From the NCBI RefSeq assembly GCF_001613265.1, contig NZ_BDCA01000014.1, forward strand, positions 124,001 to 188,000: a DNA stretch of 64,000 nucleotides. Direction: 5' to 3'. Origin of the DNA: Nocardia vermiculata NBRC 100427 (GTDB lineage Bacteria; Actinomycetota; Actinomycetes; Mycobacteriales; Mycobacteriaceae). The notes under the pieces are model-generated. The model was not told the origin of the DNA. It saw nothing but the letters and a program-made list of their open reading frames with translations, and did no database searches. Every line of letters begins with the position of its first letter. The stretch's first letter is position 1. This document shows positions 44,851 to 52,325 of this stretch, piece after piece. Both the position numbers and the translations under genes were made by a program.

Positions 44851-45081
44851 TCACGCCAGATCGTCGAACTCTCCGCTCTTCGCGCCGCGGAGAAAGGCGT
44901 CGATTTCCGGGCGGGTGTAGACCAGCACCCCACCTTCAGGGTCCCGCGAGTTGCGAACCGCGACCAGGCCATTGGACAAATCGGCCAATTCGACGCAGTT
45001 TCCGCTCGGATTACTGAACGTGCTCTTGCGCCACGGGGCATCGGAGAGATGGCCGGCAGTGGTGGCAATGGAATCGGTCAT
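44851..45081 (-). CDS. DUF397 protein (partner of XRE regulator)
   Basis: A 76-residue protein. It carries the DUF397 signature: WRKSTFSNPSGNCVELADL, VAVRNSRDPEGG and VLVYTRPEIDAFLRGAKSGEFDDL. DUF397 proteins are encoded next to XRE/DUF5753 regulators and have been proposed to behave as toxin/antitoxin-like or modulator partners; the mechanism is not established. GGAG is 6 nt before the ATG at 45081. Dyad copy C lies about 113 bp upstream. Confidence 0.88.
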   Translation of the reverse strand: MTDSIATTAGHLSDAPWRKSTFSNPSGNCVELADLSNGLVAVRNSRDPEGGVLVYTRPEIDAFLRGAKSGEFDDLA

Positions 45082-45193
45082 GGCTGTCTCCAGGTTTCGT
45101 GCTGGCCGAGCCGGGCAGCGTTGTCCGCACTCGGCGTTCCGGATGAGCGATCGGCGACACCGACGGCAACGCCTTAGCTCTTGCATATGTTCG

Positions 45194-45213
45194 AGCAAAT
45201 GCACTTGCATTTG
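45194..45213. promoter_or_regulatory. 20-bp dyad motif, copy C, upstream of DUF397 gene
   Basis: AGCAAATGCACTTGCATTTG differs from copy B at three positions. It is the most symmetric copy: CAAATGCA and TGCATTTG flank a 2-bp centre. It lies about 113 bp upstream of the DUF397 start. Confidence 0.6.
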
Positions 45214-45451
45214 AAACCGCGATTTGAACGATAGCACGCCGACAGGCTCGGATCGAGTGCTCTGAAAAATTGGAAAAAACAAGGGCGACAAGGCGTTTTC
45301 CATTGACCTGTCATCTATTGCCGACCCCTCGAGCAGCAGATTCACAGAGTCCGACCAGTCGGTTTTCTACCTCGCTCCGCAGCGGCCGCAACATCGGCCA
45401 CTCGCCAAGCCACACAACGATTCCCACCCCACGCGGCAGTCCATCCGACTG

Positions 45452-45492
45452 TGCAGATGTACTTGCATTTGTTTCTTGCAGCGCCGTAGACT
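45452..45492 (+). promoter_or_regulatory. promoter with 20-bp dyad motif, copy B
   Basis: TGCAGATGTACTTGCATTTG at 45452-45471 includes a TTGCAT -35 box, followed 18 bp later by TAGACT (45487-45492). This matches copy A at 17 of 20 positions with identical box spacing. The 71-aa gene starts 44 bp downstream of the -10 box. Confidence 0.6.
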
Positions 45493-45536
45493 CGGCCCAC
45501 GCTTCCGCACTCACCCGCAACGGTCGAAGGCATCCC

Positions 45537-45752
45537 ATGAACCAACTGCTTCAGCATTCCGGTACATGCGATCACGGCATTTCCCAGCATCGGCCGACCG
45601 GCGCCGATCCGGTCGGCGACTGCGCCACCGAACCTCGGGAACTGACTCACCCCCGCGCTCGCGCCATCCTGCACGCACACGATCGACACCTGGGTTGTCG
45701 GCAGTGGATCGCCGCGGCCGCCTATCTCTCCGCCGGCCTGGACGACGAGTAG
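45537..45752 (+). CDS. small hypothetical protein (71 aa)
   Basis: A 71-residue soluble protein ending RARAILHAHDRHLGCRQWIA plus nine more residues. No family recognised. It has GAAGG 6 nt before the ATG at 45537 and promoter copy B in good position, which supports expression. Together with the gene at 43468 and DUF397 it shares the same upstream dyad, so it may belong to one small regulon controlled by the XRE protein. The TetR gene follows after about 100 bp. Confidence 0.6.
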   Translation: MNQLLQHSGTCDHGISQHRPTGADPVGDCATEPRELTHPRARAILHAHDRHLGCRQWIAAAAYLSAGLDDE

Positions 45753-45856
45753 CCGCACCGCAATCGCCGGCACGCGACCGTCAAGGCTGCTGAACGGCCC
45801 GCAACCGGTGCGGTGCGGATCGACCGGCCGAGCACGGGCGAAACTAGGGTAGGTCC

Positions 45857-46411
45857 GTGGCCGGCAGACGAACCGATACCCGAGACCGGATTCGTTCGGT
45901 GGCGATGGAACTCTTCTCCGCGCACGGTTACGAGCACACGTCGATCCGCGAGATCGCCGATCGACTCTCGATCACCAAAGCCGCGGTGTACTACCACTTC
46001 CGGTCCAAGGAAGACATCGTCGTCAGCCTGGCCGAAGATATGCGGCGTGGTGTCGACGAACTACTGGACTGGGCACAGCACCGCCCGCCGGGCAAGGACA
46101 CCGGGCGCGAAATTCTGCGCCGCTACGGCGAGATACTGCATCACACCGGCCGGGAGATGACCCGGTTCATGTACGAGAACCAGCCCGCGTTCCGCCGGAT
46201 GGGGGTCGGTTCCGCGTTGCGTTACCAGTTCCGGGCGGTCGCCGAGGCGATGACCGCGCCCGACCACGAGCCACTGGCGGTCTTCCATGCCCGCCAGGCC
46301 CTGCTGGCGATCTCCTGGAGTACCGCGATGATGGGCGATGTCGACCTGACCGATGCGCAGTGCCACCGGGCCGCGGTCGACATCGCCCTGGCGATCTACG
46401 ACCGGACCTGA
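45857..46411 (+). CDS. TetR-family regulator
   Basis: A 184-residue TetR-type repressor. The N-terminal helix-turn-helix spans about residues 28-53 (TSIREIADRLSITKAAVYYH followed by FRSKED). The C-terminal ligand domain is helical and not distinctive. The GTG start at 45857 is preceded by TAGGGT ending 6 nt before it, the usual spacing for a leaderless actinobacterial promoter; no ribosome site is seen. It is convergent (16-bp overlap) with the permease gene. Target and ligand unknown. Confidence 0.88.
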   Translation: MAGRRTDTRDRIRSVAMELFSAHGYEHTSIREIADRLSITKAAVYYHFRSKEDIVVSLAEDMRRGVDELLDWAQHRPPGKDTGREILRRYGEILHHTGREMTRFMYENQPAFRRMGVGSALRYQFRAVAEAMTAPDHEPLAVFHARQALLAISWSTAMMGDVDLTDAQCHRAAVDIALAIYDRT

Positions 46412-47817
46412 GGCGCACCGCGGCGCACGAGCCGGTTCACGATCGGATATCCGGCACACACCACGATGCCCCACGCCACACCGACGATCACCGCGGTGCG
46501 GCCGCTGTCGGTCCAGAACAACAACACCAGCACCAGGCCGAGGAAGGCCAGGGCCAGCACGGAGGTCACCGGAGCACCCGGCAGGCGGTAGTCGCTGGCC
46601 GGCAACTCGCCCCGACGGACGCGGGCGCGATAGAACATATGGCAGACCAGGATCATGCCCCAGACGAAGATGATGCCGACGGTGGACACCGAGGTGATGT
46701 AGGCGAATGCCTTGTCCGGCGAGATCACGTTGACGATCACGCCGATCACCATGACCGCCGCGGACAACACGATGCCGGGCAACGGCACCCGGCGAGTACT
46801 GAGCCCGCCCAACGCCGCAGGCGCCTCACCGCGCAGCGACAGGCTGCGGACCATCCGGCCGGTGGAATAGATGCCGGAGTTGCACGACGACAACGCCGCG
46901 GTCAGCAGCACGAAGTTGATGATGCCGGCCGCACCCGGAATACCGATCTGCTCGAACACCTCCACGAACGGGCTACGCCCGGAGTGGAACACCGTCCAGC
47001 TCGACACCGACATGATGACGATCAGTGCGCCGACATAGAACAGGCCGATGCGCAGCGGCAGCGAGTTGATCGCACGGCGCAGGGTCCGGCGCGGATCGCG
47101 CGCCTCACCTGCGGTCACACCCACCAGTTCCACGCCCACATAGGCGAACAGCACGATCTGCAAGGCCAAGAGCGCCTGGCCGAACCCGTTCGGGAAGACT
47201 CCGCCCTCGTCCCAGAGATTGGTCACCGTGGGATCGGGTGCATGCCCGAATCCGATGACGAGCACGCCGATTCCGATCACGATCATGGCGATGATCGCCG
47301 TCACCTTGATAATGGAGAACCAGAATTCTCCCTCACCGAACAGCTTCACCGAGATCAGGTTCGCCCCGAAGAGCACGCCGAGCACGACCAGCGCTGTCAT
47401 CCATTCCGGCACCGCGAACCAGTACTTGACATATTTGCCGGCGACAGTGATCTCGGCCATGCAGGTCGCCACCCACACCGCCCAATACGTCCAGCTGGTG
47501 GCGAATCCGGCGAAGCGGCCGAGGAATTCGTTCGCGTACTCGCCGAAACTGCCGGACACCGGCCGGTAGGTGAGTAACTCCCCCAGCGCCCGCATGACTA
47601 CGAAGATCACCAGACCGGCAACCAGATAACAGAGAATCAGCGCCGGGCCCGCCTGCTCGATGGCGCCACCCGCTCCGTAGAACAGGCCGGTACCGATCGC
47701 GCCGCCGATGGCGATCATCTGGATGGTGCGGGGATTGAGGCCGCGTTCGTAGCCTTCTTCACCCTCGGACACCAGCGCGGTAGCGCTCGGCGCCTCGGGT
47801 TTCCGGTCGGTCGTCAT
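46396..47817 (-). CDS. amino-acid permease (APC/AAT family, ProY-like)
   Basis: A 473-residue inner-membrane permease with 12 hydrophobic segments. Family motifs are GLNPRTIQMIAIGGAIGTGLF in the first segment, RALGELL, the segment ISVKLFGEGEFWFSIIKV, LFAYVGVELVGVTAGEARDP, and AINSLPLRIGLFYVGAL. These closely resemble the ProY/AnsP branch of enterobacterial and actinobacterial permeases. It probably imports one or a few amino acids (proline or asparagine type) by proton symport; the exact substrate is not evident. Confidence 0.9.
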   Translation of the reverse strand: MTTDRKPEAPSATALVSEGEEGYERGLNPRTIQMIAIGGAIGTGLFYGAGGAIEQAGPALILCYLVAGLVIFVVMRALGELLTYRPVSGSFGEYANEFLGRFAGFATSWTYWAVWVATCMAEITVAGKYVKYWFAVPEWMTALVVLGVLFGANLISVKLFGEGEFWFSIIKVTAIIAMIVIGIGVLVIGFGHAPDPTVTNLWDEGGVFPNGFGQALLALQIVLFAYVGVELVGVTAGEARDPRRTLRRAINSLPLRIGLFYVGALIVIMSVSSWTVFHSGRSPFVEVFEQIGIPGAAGIINFVLLTAALSSCNSGIYSTGRMVRSLSLRGEAPAALGGLSTRRVPLPGIVLSAAVMVIGVIVNVISPDKAFAYITSVSTVGIIFVWGMILVCHMFYRARVRRGELPASDYRLPGAPVTSVLALAFLGLVLVLLFWTDSGRTAVIVGVAWGIVVCAGYPIVNRLVRRGAPQVRS

Positions 47818-47901
47818 ATCGGAGCACCGTACCGCGTGCGCTCGGTAGCGCGACCGGAGCGAGCTCCGGGTGAACTACCTCACAGCACTTGCGGGCTTTT
47901 A

Positions 47902-47934
47902 CTTGTATGCACACAATCATTGTGTGCATACAAG
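47902..47934. promoter_or_regulatory. 33-bp perfect palindromic operator (MarR)
   Basis: Two 16-bp arms (CTTGTATGCACACAAT and its complement) around a single C. It ends 10 bp before the MFS start codon. The MFS gene is cotranscribed with a MarR-type regulator at 49290, so this is most probably the autoregulatory MarR site; the promoter must overlap it. Confidence 0.8.
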
Positions 47935-47944
47935 CATCTCCGGG

Positions 47945-49300
47945 ATGAGCCCGCGGCGCAAGACCATCGTGCTGGTGACCTGCTGTCTGAGCCTGTTCAT
48001 CTCGTCGATGGATGCGACCATCGTCAATGTCGCGATTCCGTCCATCCGGACCGACCTGGGCGCTTCCCTGTCCCGATTGCAGTGGATCGTCGACATCTAC
48101 ACGCTCACCCTGGCCAGCCTGCTGATGCTGTCCGGTGCCACCGCCGACCGGTTCGGCCGCAAACGAATGTTCCGCATCGGGCTGACCGTGTTCGCGCTCG
48201 GCTCCCTACTGTGCAGCCTCGCACCCACCGTGGACCTGCTGATCGGGGCACGGTTCGTCCAGGCGGTCGGTGGATCGATGCTGAACCCGATTGCGATGTC
48301 GATCATCACCACGGTGTTCACCGGCCGGGTGGAACGAGCGCGGGCAGTCGGTATCTGGGGTGCTGTCGTCGGCATCTCCACCGCCCTGGGCCCGATGATC
48401 GGCGGCGGGCTCATCGACGTGCTCGGCTGGCAGTCGGTGTTCTGGATCAATCTGCCCATCTGCGTGGTCGCGCTGGCACTGACCACGATCTTCGTCCCCG
48501 AATCGAAGTCGCGCACCGCGCGCGGTATCGATCCGCTGGGCCAGGTGCTGGCCGTCGCGGTGATGTTCACGCTGGTCTTCGGGCTCATCGAACGCCGGCC
48601 GGAGATTCTCGCCGCGACCGTTGTCGCCCTCGTCGCATTCGTGTACGCCGAACGGCGGCACCGATCGCCGTTCATCGATCTGCGGTTCTTCCGCAGCGTG
48701 CCGTTCTCCGCCGCGACGCTGACCGCGGTGTGCGCATTCATCGGGCTCGGTGCATTCTTGTTCAGTGCCTCGATCTATCTCCAAGGGGTACGGCACTATT
48801 CAGCCGTGCACACCGGTCTGCTGTATTTGCCGATGGCGCTGGCCATGTTGATCTGCTCCCCGCTGTCGGGCCGGCTGGTGGGCCGCCACGGCACCCGGCC
48901 GTCACTGGTGGCCGCCGGCATTCTGATGACCGTCGCCGCGGGGCTGCTCACCACGTTGCGTCCGGATACGCCGGTCTGGCAGCTGGCGATCATGTTCGCG
49001 ATCTTCGGCGCCGGTTTCGGAACGGTGAACGCGCCCATCACCACCGCGGCGGTCAGCGGGATGCCGCTCGATCGTGCCGGTGCCGCCTCGGCTGTCGCCT
49101 CCACCAGCCGCCAGATCGGCGTCAGCATCGGGGTGGCGCTGTGTGGTCTGCTCACGGGCGCCGGGCTGTGGTGGGTGATCGCCGGGTTCGCGGCGACCGT
49201 CGTGGTCCTGGGCGTACTGGCCAACACCGGATGGGCGCTGCGCTCCCGGGACAGCATCGCTCCTCTGCTCGAGGACAAGGTGTCGGCTCGTGTCCGGTGA
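47945..49300 (+). CDS. MFS drug efflux transporter, DHA2 family
   Basis: A 451-residue exporter. The first helix carries SMDATIVNVAIPSI (motif D1 of DHA2), then GATADRFGRKRMF (motif A) and the GPMIGGGLIDVLGW motif-C region. About 14 hydrophobic segments fit. The ATG at 47945 is preferred; an in-frame ATG at 47870 would translate through the palindromic operator. It overlaps the MarR gene by 11 bp, so they are one operon. Such pumps export drugs, dyes or bile salts and are induced by the ligand that releases MarR. Confidence 0.92.
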   Translation: MSPRRKTIVLVTCCLSLFISSMDATIVNVAIPSIRTDLGASLSRLQWIVDIYTLTLASLLMLSGATADRFGRKRMFRIGLTVFALGSLLCSLAPTVDLLIGARFVQAVGGSMLNPIAMSIITTVFTGRVERARAVGIWGAVVGISTALGPMIGGGLIDVLGWQSVFWINLPICVVALALTTIFVPESKSRTARGIDPLGQVLAVAVMFTLVFGLIERRPEILAATVVALVAFVYAERRHRSPFIDLRFFRSVPFSAATLTAVCAFIGLGAFLFSASIYLQGVRHYSAVHTGLLYLPMALAMLICSPLSGRLVGRHGTRPSLVAAGILMTVAAGLLTTLRPDTPVWQLAIMFAIFGAGFGTVNAPITTAAVSGMPLDRAGAASAVASTSRQIGVSIGVALCGLLTGAGLWWVIAGFAATVVVLGVLANTGWALRSRDSIAPLLEDKVSARVR

Positions 49301-49721
49301 CGAACTCCCGCCCGGAGCTCCCGCTTCCCCCGACGAGGTGTGGCGGCTGCTGACCGGCGTGGTCACCGACTCGCGCGATGTCTGGAAACGCGCTGTCGTC
49401 GAACGAACGGGCATGCCTTTCAGCAGGATTCGCATCCTGCGCAGGCTGCTGCCCGAGCCGTTGCCGCTCAAGGCGCTGGCCCGGGCGGCCGCCATGGACG
49501 CACCGGCGACCACGGTCGTGGTGAACGATCTGGAAGCACGCGGCCTGGTCTCGCGCGAGATCGCCCCCGAGGATCGGCGCTGCAAACTGGTGACCATCAC
49601 CACGGCCGGGCGCGAAGTGCTGGAGCTGGCGATGTCCACCCCGGATCCGCCGCCGCCCGGACTGGCCGACCTGCCACCGCACCAGTTGCGGACCCTGCGC
49701 GACCTGCTGCGCCTGCTCTAG
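49290..49721 (+). CDS. MarR-family regulator
   Basis: A 143-residue winged-helix regulator. The DNA-binding part has PLPLKALARAAAMDAPATTVVVNDLEARG and the wing REIAPEDRRCKLVTITTAG. The GTG start overlaps the MFS stop by 11 bp; AAGGTG lies upstream. It probably represses its own operon through the palindrome at 47902-47934. Confidence 0.88.
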   Translation: MSGDELPPGAPASPDEVWRLLTGVVTDSRDVWKRAVVERTGMPFSRIRILRRLLPEPLPLKALARAAAMDAPATTVVVNDLEARGLVSREIAPEDRRCKLVTITTAGREVLELAMSTPDPPPPGLADLPPHQLRTLRDLLRLL

Positions 49722-49731
49722 GCTCAACCAC

Positions 49732-50217
49732 GTGGCCGAAGAGACAACACCGGAGTGGGCGGACCGTCTGTCGTCGGGTTTCGAGCTCGGCACCGACGGC
49801 CCCCGCGTGATCATGGTCGGTATCGACGGGTCGGACGCCTCCTGGCGTGCGACCTCCTACGCCGCCGGTATGGCACGCCGCCAGAACGCGCTGCTGGCAA
49901 TGATTTACGTGCAACCGTTGCTGACCATGGCGGGGGCCTACGGTGTCGATGTGCAGGGAACCACCGCGGAAGTCGCCGAGGATCTGGCACGCGAGGTGCG
50001 AGAGCACGCGGAAAAGGTCAAGGACGTATACCGCGCACGCTGGAAGTTCATCACGCGCCGGGGCGATCCGTACACCGTGCTCGCCGAGGCCGCCGACGAA
50101 CTCAAGGCCGATGCGGTGGTGGTCGGTGCCTCGGAGAAGGCCGGGCATCGAATTGTCGGGTCCGTCGCGGTGCGCCTGGTGAAAGCCGGGCGCTGGCCGG
50201 TTACTGTCGTGCCCTGA
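49732..50217 (+). CDS. universal stress protein
   Basis: A 161-residue Usp-fold protein. The first strand is VIMVGIDGSDASWRATSYAA. The ATP-binding C-terminal motif VVGASEKAGHRIVGSVAVRL fits the G-x2-G-x9-G-(S/T) pattern loosely and so may or may not bind ATP. The GTG start at 49732 follows TAGGCT with 7 nt and no ribosome site, suggesting a leaderless transcript starting right after the MarR gene. Role: general stress, specific function unknown. Confidence 0.85.
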   Translation: MAEETTPEWADRLSSGFELGTDGPRVIMVGIDGSDASWRATSYAAGMARRQNALLAMIYVQPLLTMAGAYGVDVQGTTAEVAEDLAREVREHAEKVKDVYRARWKFITRRGDPYTVLAEAADELKADAVVVGASEKAGHRIVGSVAVRLVKAGRWPVTVVP

Positions 50218-50298
50218 GGCCCGTCGGTGTCCCTGGTGATTGGGACGCGGCATCGAGGGAACCCGCCGGAACGAAACCGTTGAGGAAAGGGTTGTCAC

Positions 50299-51357
50299 AT
50301 GTTGATTCGCCGCCTTGCCCGCCCGCTGCTGGCATCGGTTTTCGTCGTCGACGGCGTCGATACCCTGATGCATCCCGAAACCCGGACCCAGGCTGCCGGC
50401 GCTCTGGTGTCCACCGGCGAGCAGCGGCTGCCGGACTCGGTGTCGGCCAAGCTGCCCGCAGATCCCGCGAAGGTGATCAGGATCAACGCCGCGGTGCGGG
50501 TCGGTGCCGGGACACTGCTGGCACTGGGCCGGATGCCGCGGTTGTCGTCACTGGCACTGGCGGCGAGCGTCGTTCCGGCCGCGGTCACCGAGCAGGATTT
50601 CTGGAACGAATCCGATGCCCAGCAGCGAGCCGCGAAACGGACCGCGTTCCTGAAGGACGTGGGCCTGCTCGGCGGTCTGCTGATCGCCTCCGTCGATACC
50701 GAGGGCAAACCGTCGCTGCGCCGGCGCGGCCGCCGCGCCGCCAAGGAGGCCGCCGCCGCGCTGCCGTTCACGGTCACCGCCGCGGACAAGACCGCGGATT
50801 CGGTGCGCAACCGCATGCAACTGCAGGCGGTGCGGGGTCGCGAACTCGCCGCGACAGCCGCTGGTAGAGGGGCCGATCTGGCCACGGTGGCGCAGGCACG
50901 TGGCGGTGAGCTCGCCGAGACGGCCCGCGAGCACGGCGGAGAATGGGCCGAAACCGCACGTCGGCGGGGCAGCGAGCTGGCCGGGACCGCACTCGAGCAT
51001 CGGGGCGAGTGGGCCGAGACGGCCAAGAAACGCAGCGCCGGACTGGCCGAAGCCGCGCGCGAACATGCCGGGGACTGGGCCGAAGTCGCCAAGCGCAGGG
51101 GTGCGGAGCTGGCCGGGGCCGCCGGCGACCATCGCGGAGACTGGGCCGATGTGGCCAGGCACCGCGGCGCCGAATTGGTGGGTGCGGCCCGCGAACACGG
51201 CGCCGAGCTGGCCGATGCCGCGCGTGAGCACGGGGGCGAGCTGGCCACCACCGCACGCAAGCGCGGTCCGGTGGTGGCTCGTCAGGCCCGTCAGCGCGCC
51301 GAGAAGGCAGCCGAGACCACCCGCGAACGGATCGAGAAGAGCCGTAACGGCAGGTGA
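50299..51357 (+). CDS. DoxX-like membrane protein with C-terminal hendecad repeats
   Basis: A 352-residue protein. Residues 1-140 form a DoxX-type membrane domain with RPLLASVFVVDGVDTLMHP, RINAAVRVGAGTLLALG and LKDVGLLGGLLIASVDT. From about residue 180 to 335 an 11-residue unit repeats roughly 14 times: GGELAETAREH, GGEWAETARRR, GSELAGTALEH and so on. Leu or Trp at position 4 and Ala at 5 and 8 are nearly invariant. This predicts a long alpha-helix that packs by hendecad pitch, lying on the membrane or forming a coiled coil. AAAGGG lies before the ATG at 50299. Function unknown. Confidence 0.82.
   Translation: MLIRRLARPLLASVFVVDGVDTLMHPETRTQAAGALVSTGEQRLPDSVSAKLPADPAKVIRINAAVRVGAGTLLALGRMPRLSSLALAASVVPAAVTEQDFWNESDAQQRAAKRTAFLKDVGLLGGLLIASVDTEGKPSLRRRGRRAAKEAAAALPFTVTAADKTADSVRNRMQLQAVRGRELAATAAGRGADLATVAQARGGELAETAREHGGEWAETARRRGSELAGTALEHRGEWAETAKKRSAGLAEAAREHAGDWAEVAKRRGAELAGAAGDHRGDWADVARHRGAELVGAAREHGAELADAAREHGGELATTARKRGPVVARQARQRAEKAAETTRERIEKSRNGR
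50836..51300 (+). repeat. 33-bp in-frame tandem repeat encoding 11-residue units
   Basis: About 14 diverged 33-bp copies inside the DoxX-like gene, each encoding one hendecad (consensus G-x-E-L/W-A-x-x-A-R-E/R-H/R). Copies differ enough at the DNA level that this is an old expansion and not a recent array. Confidence 0.75.
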
Positions 51358-51398
51358 GGCGCCCGGCGTCGCTCTCGTCGCGGCGACCGAGCGCGTGC

Positions 51399-52232
51399 TC
51401 ATCCGCCGGTGAGGAAGTTGCCGAGTTCCTTCGCGACGACCGCCGGCTGGTCGAGCATCGACAGGACGTACGCGTCGTCGATCTCGACCAGTCGCGCATC
51501 GGGTAGTAGGTGCGCCAGCCGCCGACCGTGCTCGCGCGGCATCGTCCGGCCGGCGGACGACCACAACACCAGCGACCGGCCCGTGAAATTCCGGAGCTGC
51601 TCGGTATCCGCGACGAGCTGCCGCTTCGCCGGTAGCTTCCGGCCGTACTTGCGGGCGTCGCGGCCGATGGCCGGGTTGCGCAACGCCGGCTCGGTCCAGG
51701 AGTTCATCATGTCGTCGGGCACCGGAAAGCGGGCCATCCGGCCGTAGACGAACGGGGCCCGCCGCAGCGCCGGGATCCGCAACTGACGCAGCACGATCGG
51801 CAAGGCTCCCGGGACACGTAGCGCTACGACGGCCAATTTCCCCGGCAGACCGGGCGGGAAATTGTCGAAGGCCTCGCACGGGAACACGACGAGTTGCGCG
51901 ACGCGCTCGTCGAGCCCGTAGGCGGTCAGGAACAACCCGCCGCCCCAGTCCGCGTGCACCAGAGTGACCTCACGCAGCTCCAGCGCGGCCAGGAAGTCCG
52001 CGATCACCACATTCATTCCGTGCATATCGAGTTCGGCATCGGGACGCATCGGCTCCGGATGCGAGCCCAGCGGGAGGATCGGGCGCAGGTACCGGAAACC
52101 GGCGGGCAGCAGCGGCAGGACTCGATCCCACACGGTGTTGTCCATCAGCAATCCGTGCAACAGGACCACCGGTGGCCCTTCCCCGTGCTCCGCGTAGTGA
52201 ATCGGTCCGGCCGGGACCTCGACTACCGGCAT
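51399..52232 (-). CDS. alpha/beta hydrolase with Asp nucleophile elbow
   Basis: A 277-residue alpha/beta hydrolase. The oxyanion strand is VVLLHGLLMDNTVW, and the elbow is LVHADWGGGLF with Asp95 where many relatives have Ser. Asp nucleophiles occur in haloalkane dehalogenases and epoxide hydrolases. The usual C-terminal catalytic histidine region reads EIDDAYVLSMLDQP, without a histidine. Related actinobacterial proteins share this D-x-Y-x-L form, so it is a subfamily trait and not a local mutation; activity is open. GGAGGT lies 8 nt before the ATG. Divergent from the TetR gene. Confidence 0.82.
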   Translation of the reverse strand: MPVVEVPAGPIHYAEHGEGPPVVLLHGLLMDNTVWDRVLPLLPAGFRYLRPILPLGSHPEPMRPDAELDMHGMNVVIADFLAALELREVTLVHADWGGGLFLTAYGLDERVAQLVVFPCEAFDNFPPGLPGKLAVVALRVPGALPIVLRQLRIPALRRAPFVYGRMARFPVPDDMMNSWTEPALRNPAIGRDARKYGRKLPAKRQLVADTEQLRNFTGRSLVLWSSAGRTMPREHGRRLAHLLPDARLVEIDDAYVLSMLDQPAVVAKELGNFLTGG

Positions 52233-52284
52233 GTCAGACCACCTCCGTTGGGCGCGACCGTCGTGGATAATTACCTGACCAGCT

Positions 52285-52316
52285 CTAGAACGATCACTCT
52301 AGAGCGCATGTTCTAG
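52285..52316. promoter_or_regulatory. operator region between hydrolase and TetR genes
   Basis: CTAGAAC (52285-52291) and GTTCTAG (52310-52316) form a 7-bp dyad around an inner palindrome CTCTAGAG (52297-52304). The right arm overlaps a TAGTAT box (52314-52319) that sits 6 nt before the TetR ATG. This is a likely TetR autorepression site for both divergent genes. Confidence 0.65.
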
Positions 52317-52325
52317 TATGGGAAC

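Larger units (their letters stand above)
45082..45536. other. intergenic region upstream of DUF397 and of the 71-aa gene
   Basis: About 455 bp between divergent genes. It holds dyad copy C (45194-45213) and promoter copy B (45452-45492). Longer open frames crossing it lack family features and I do not call them. Confidence 0.5.
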
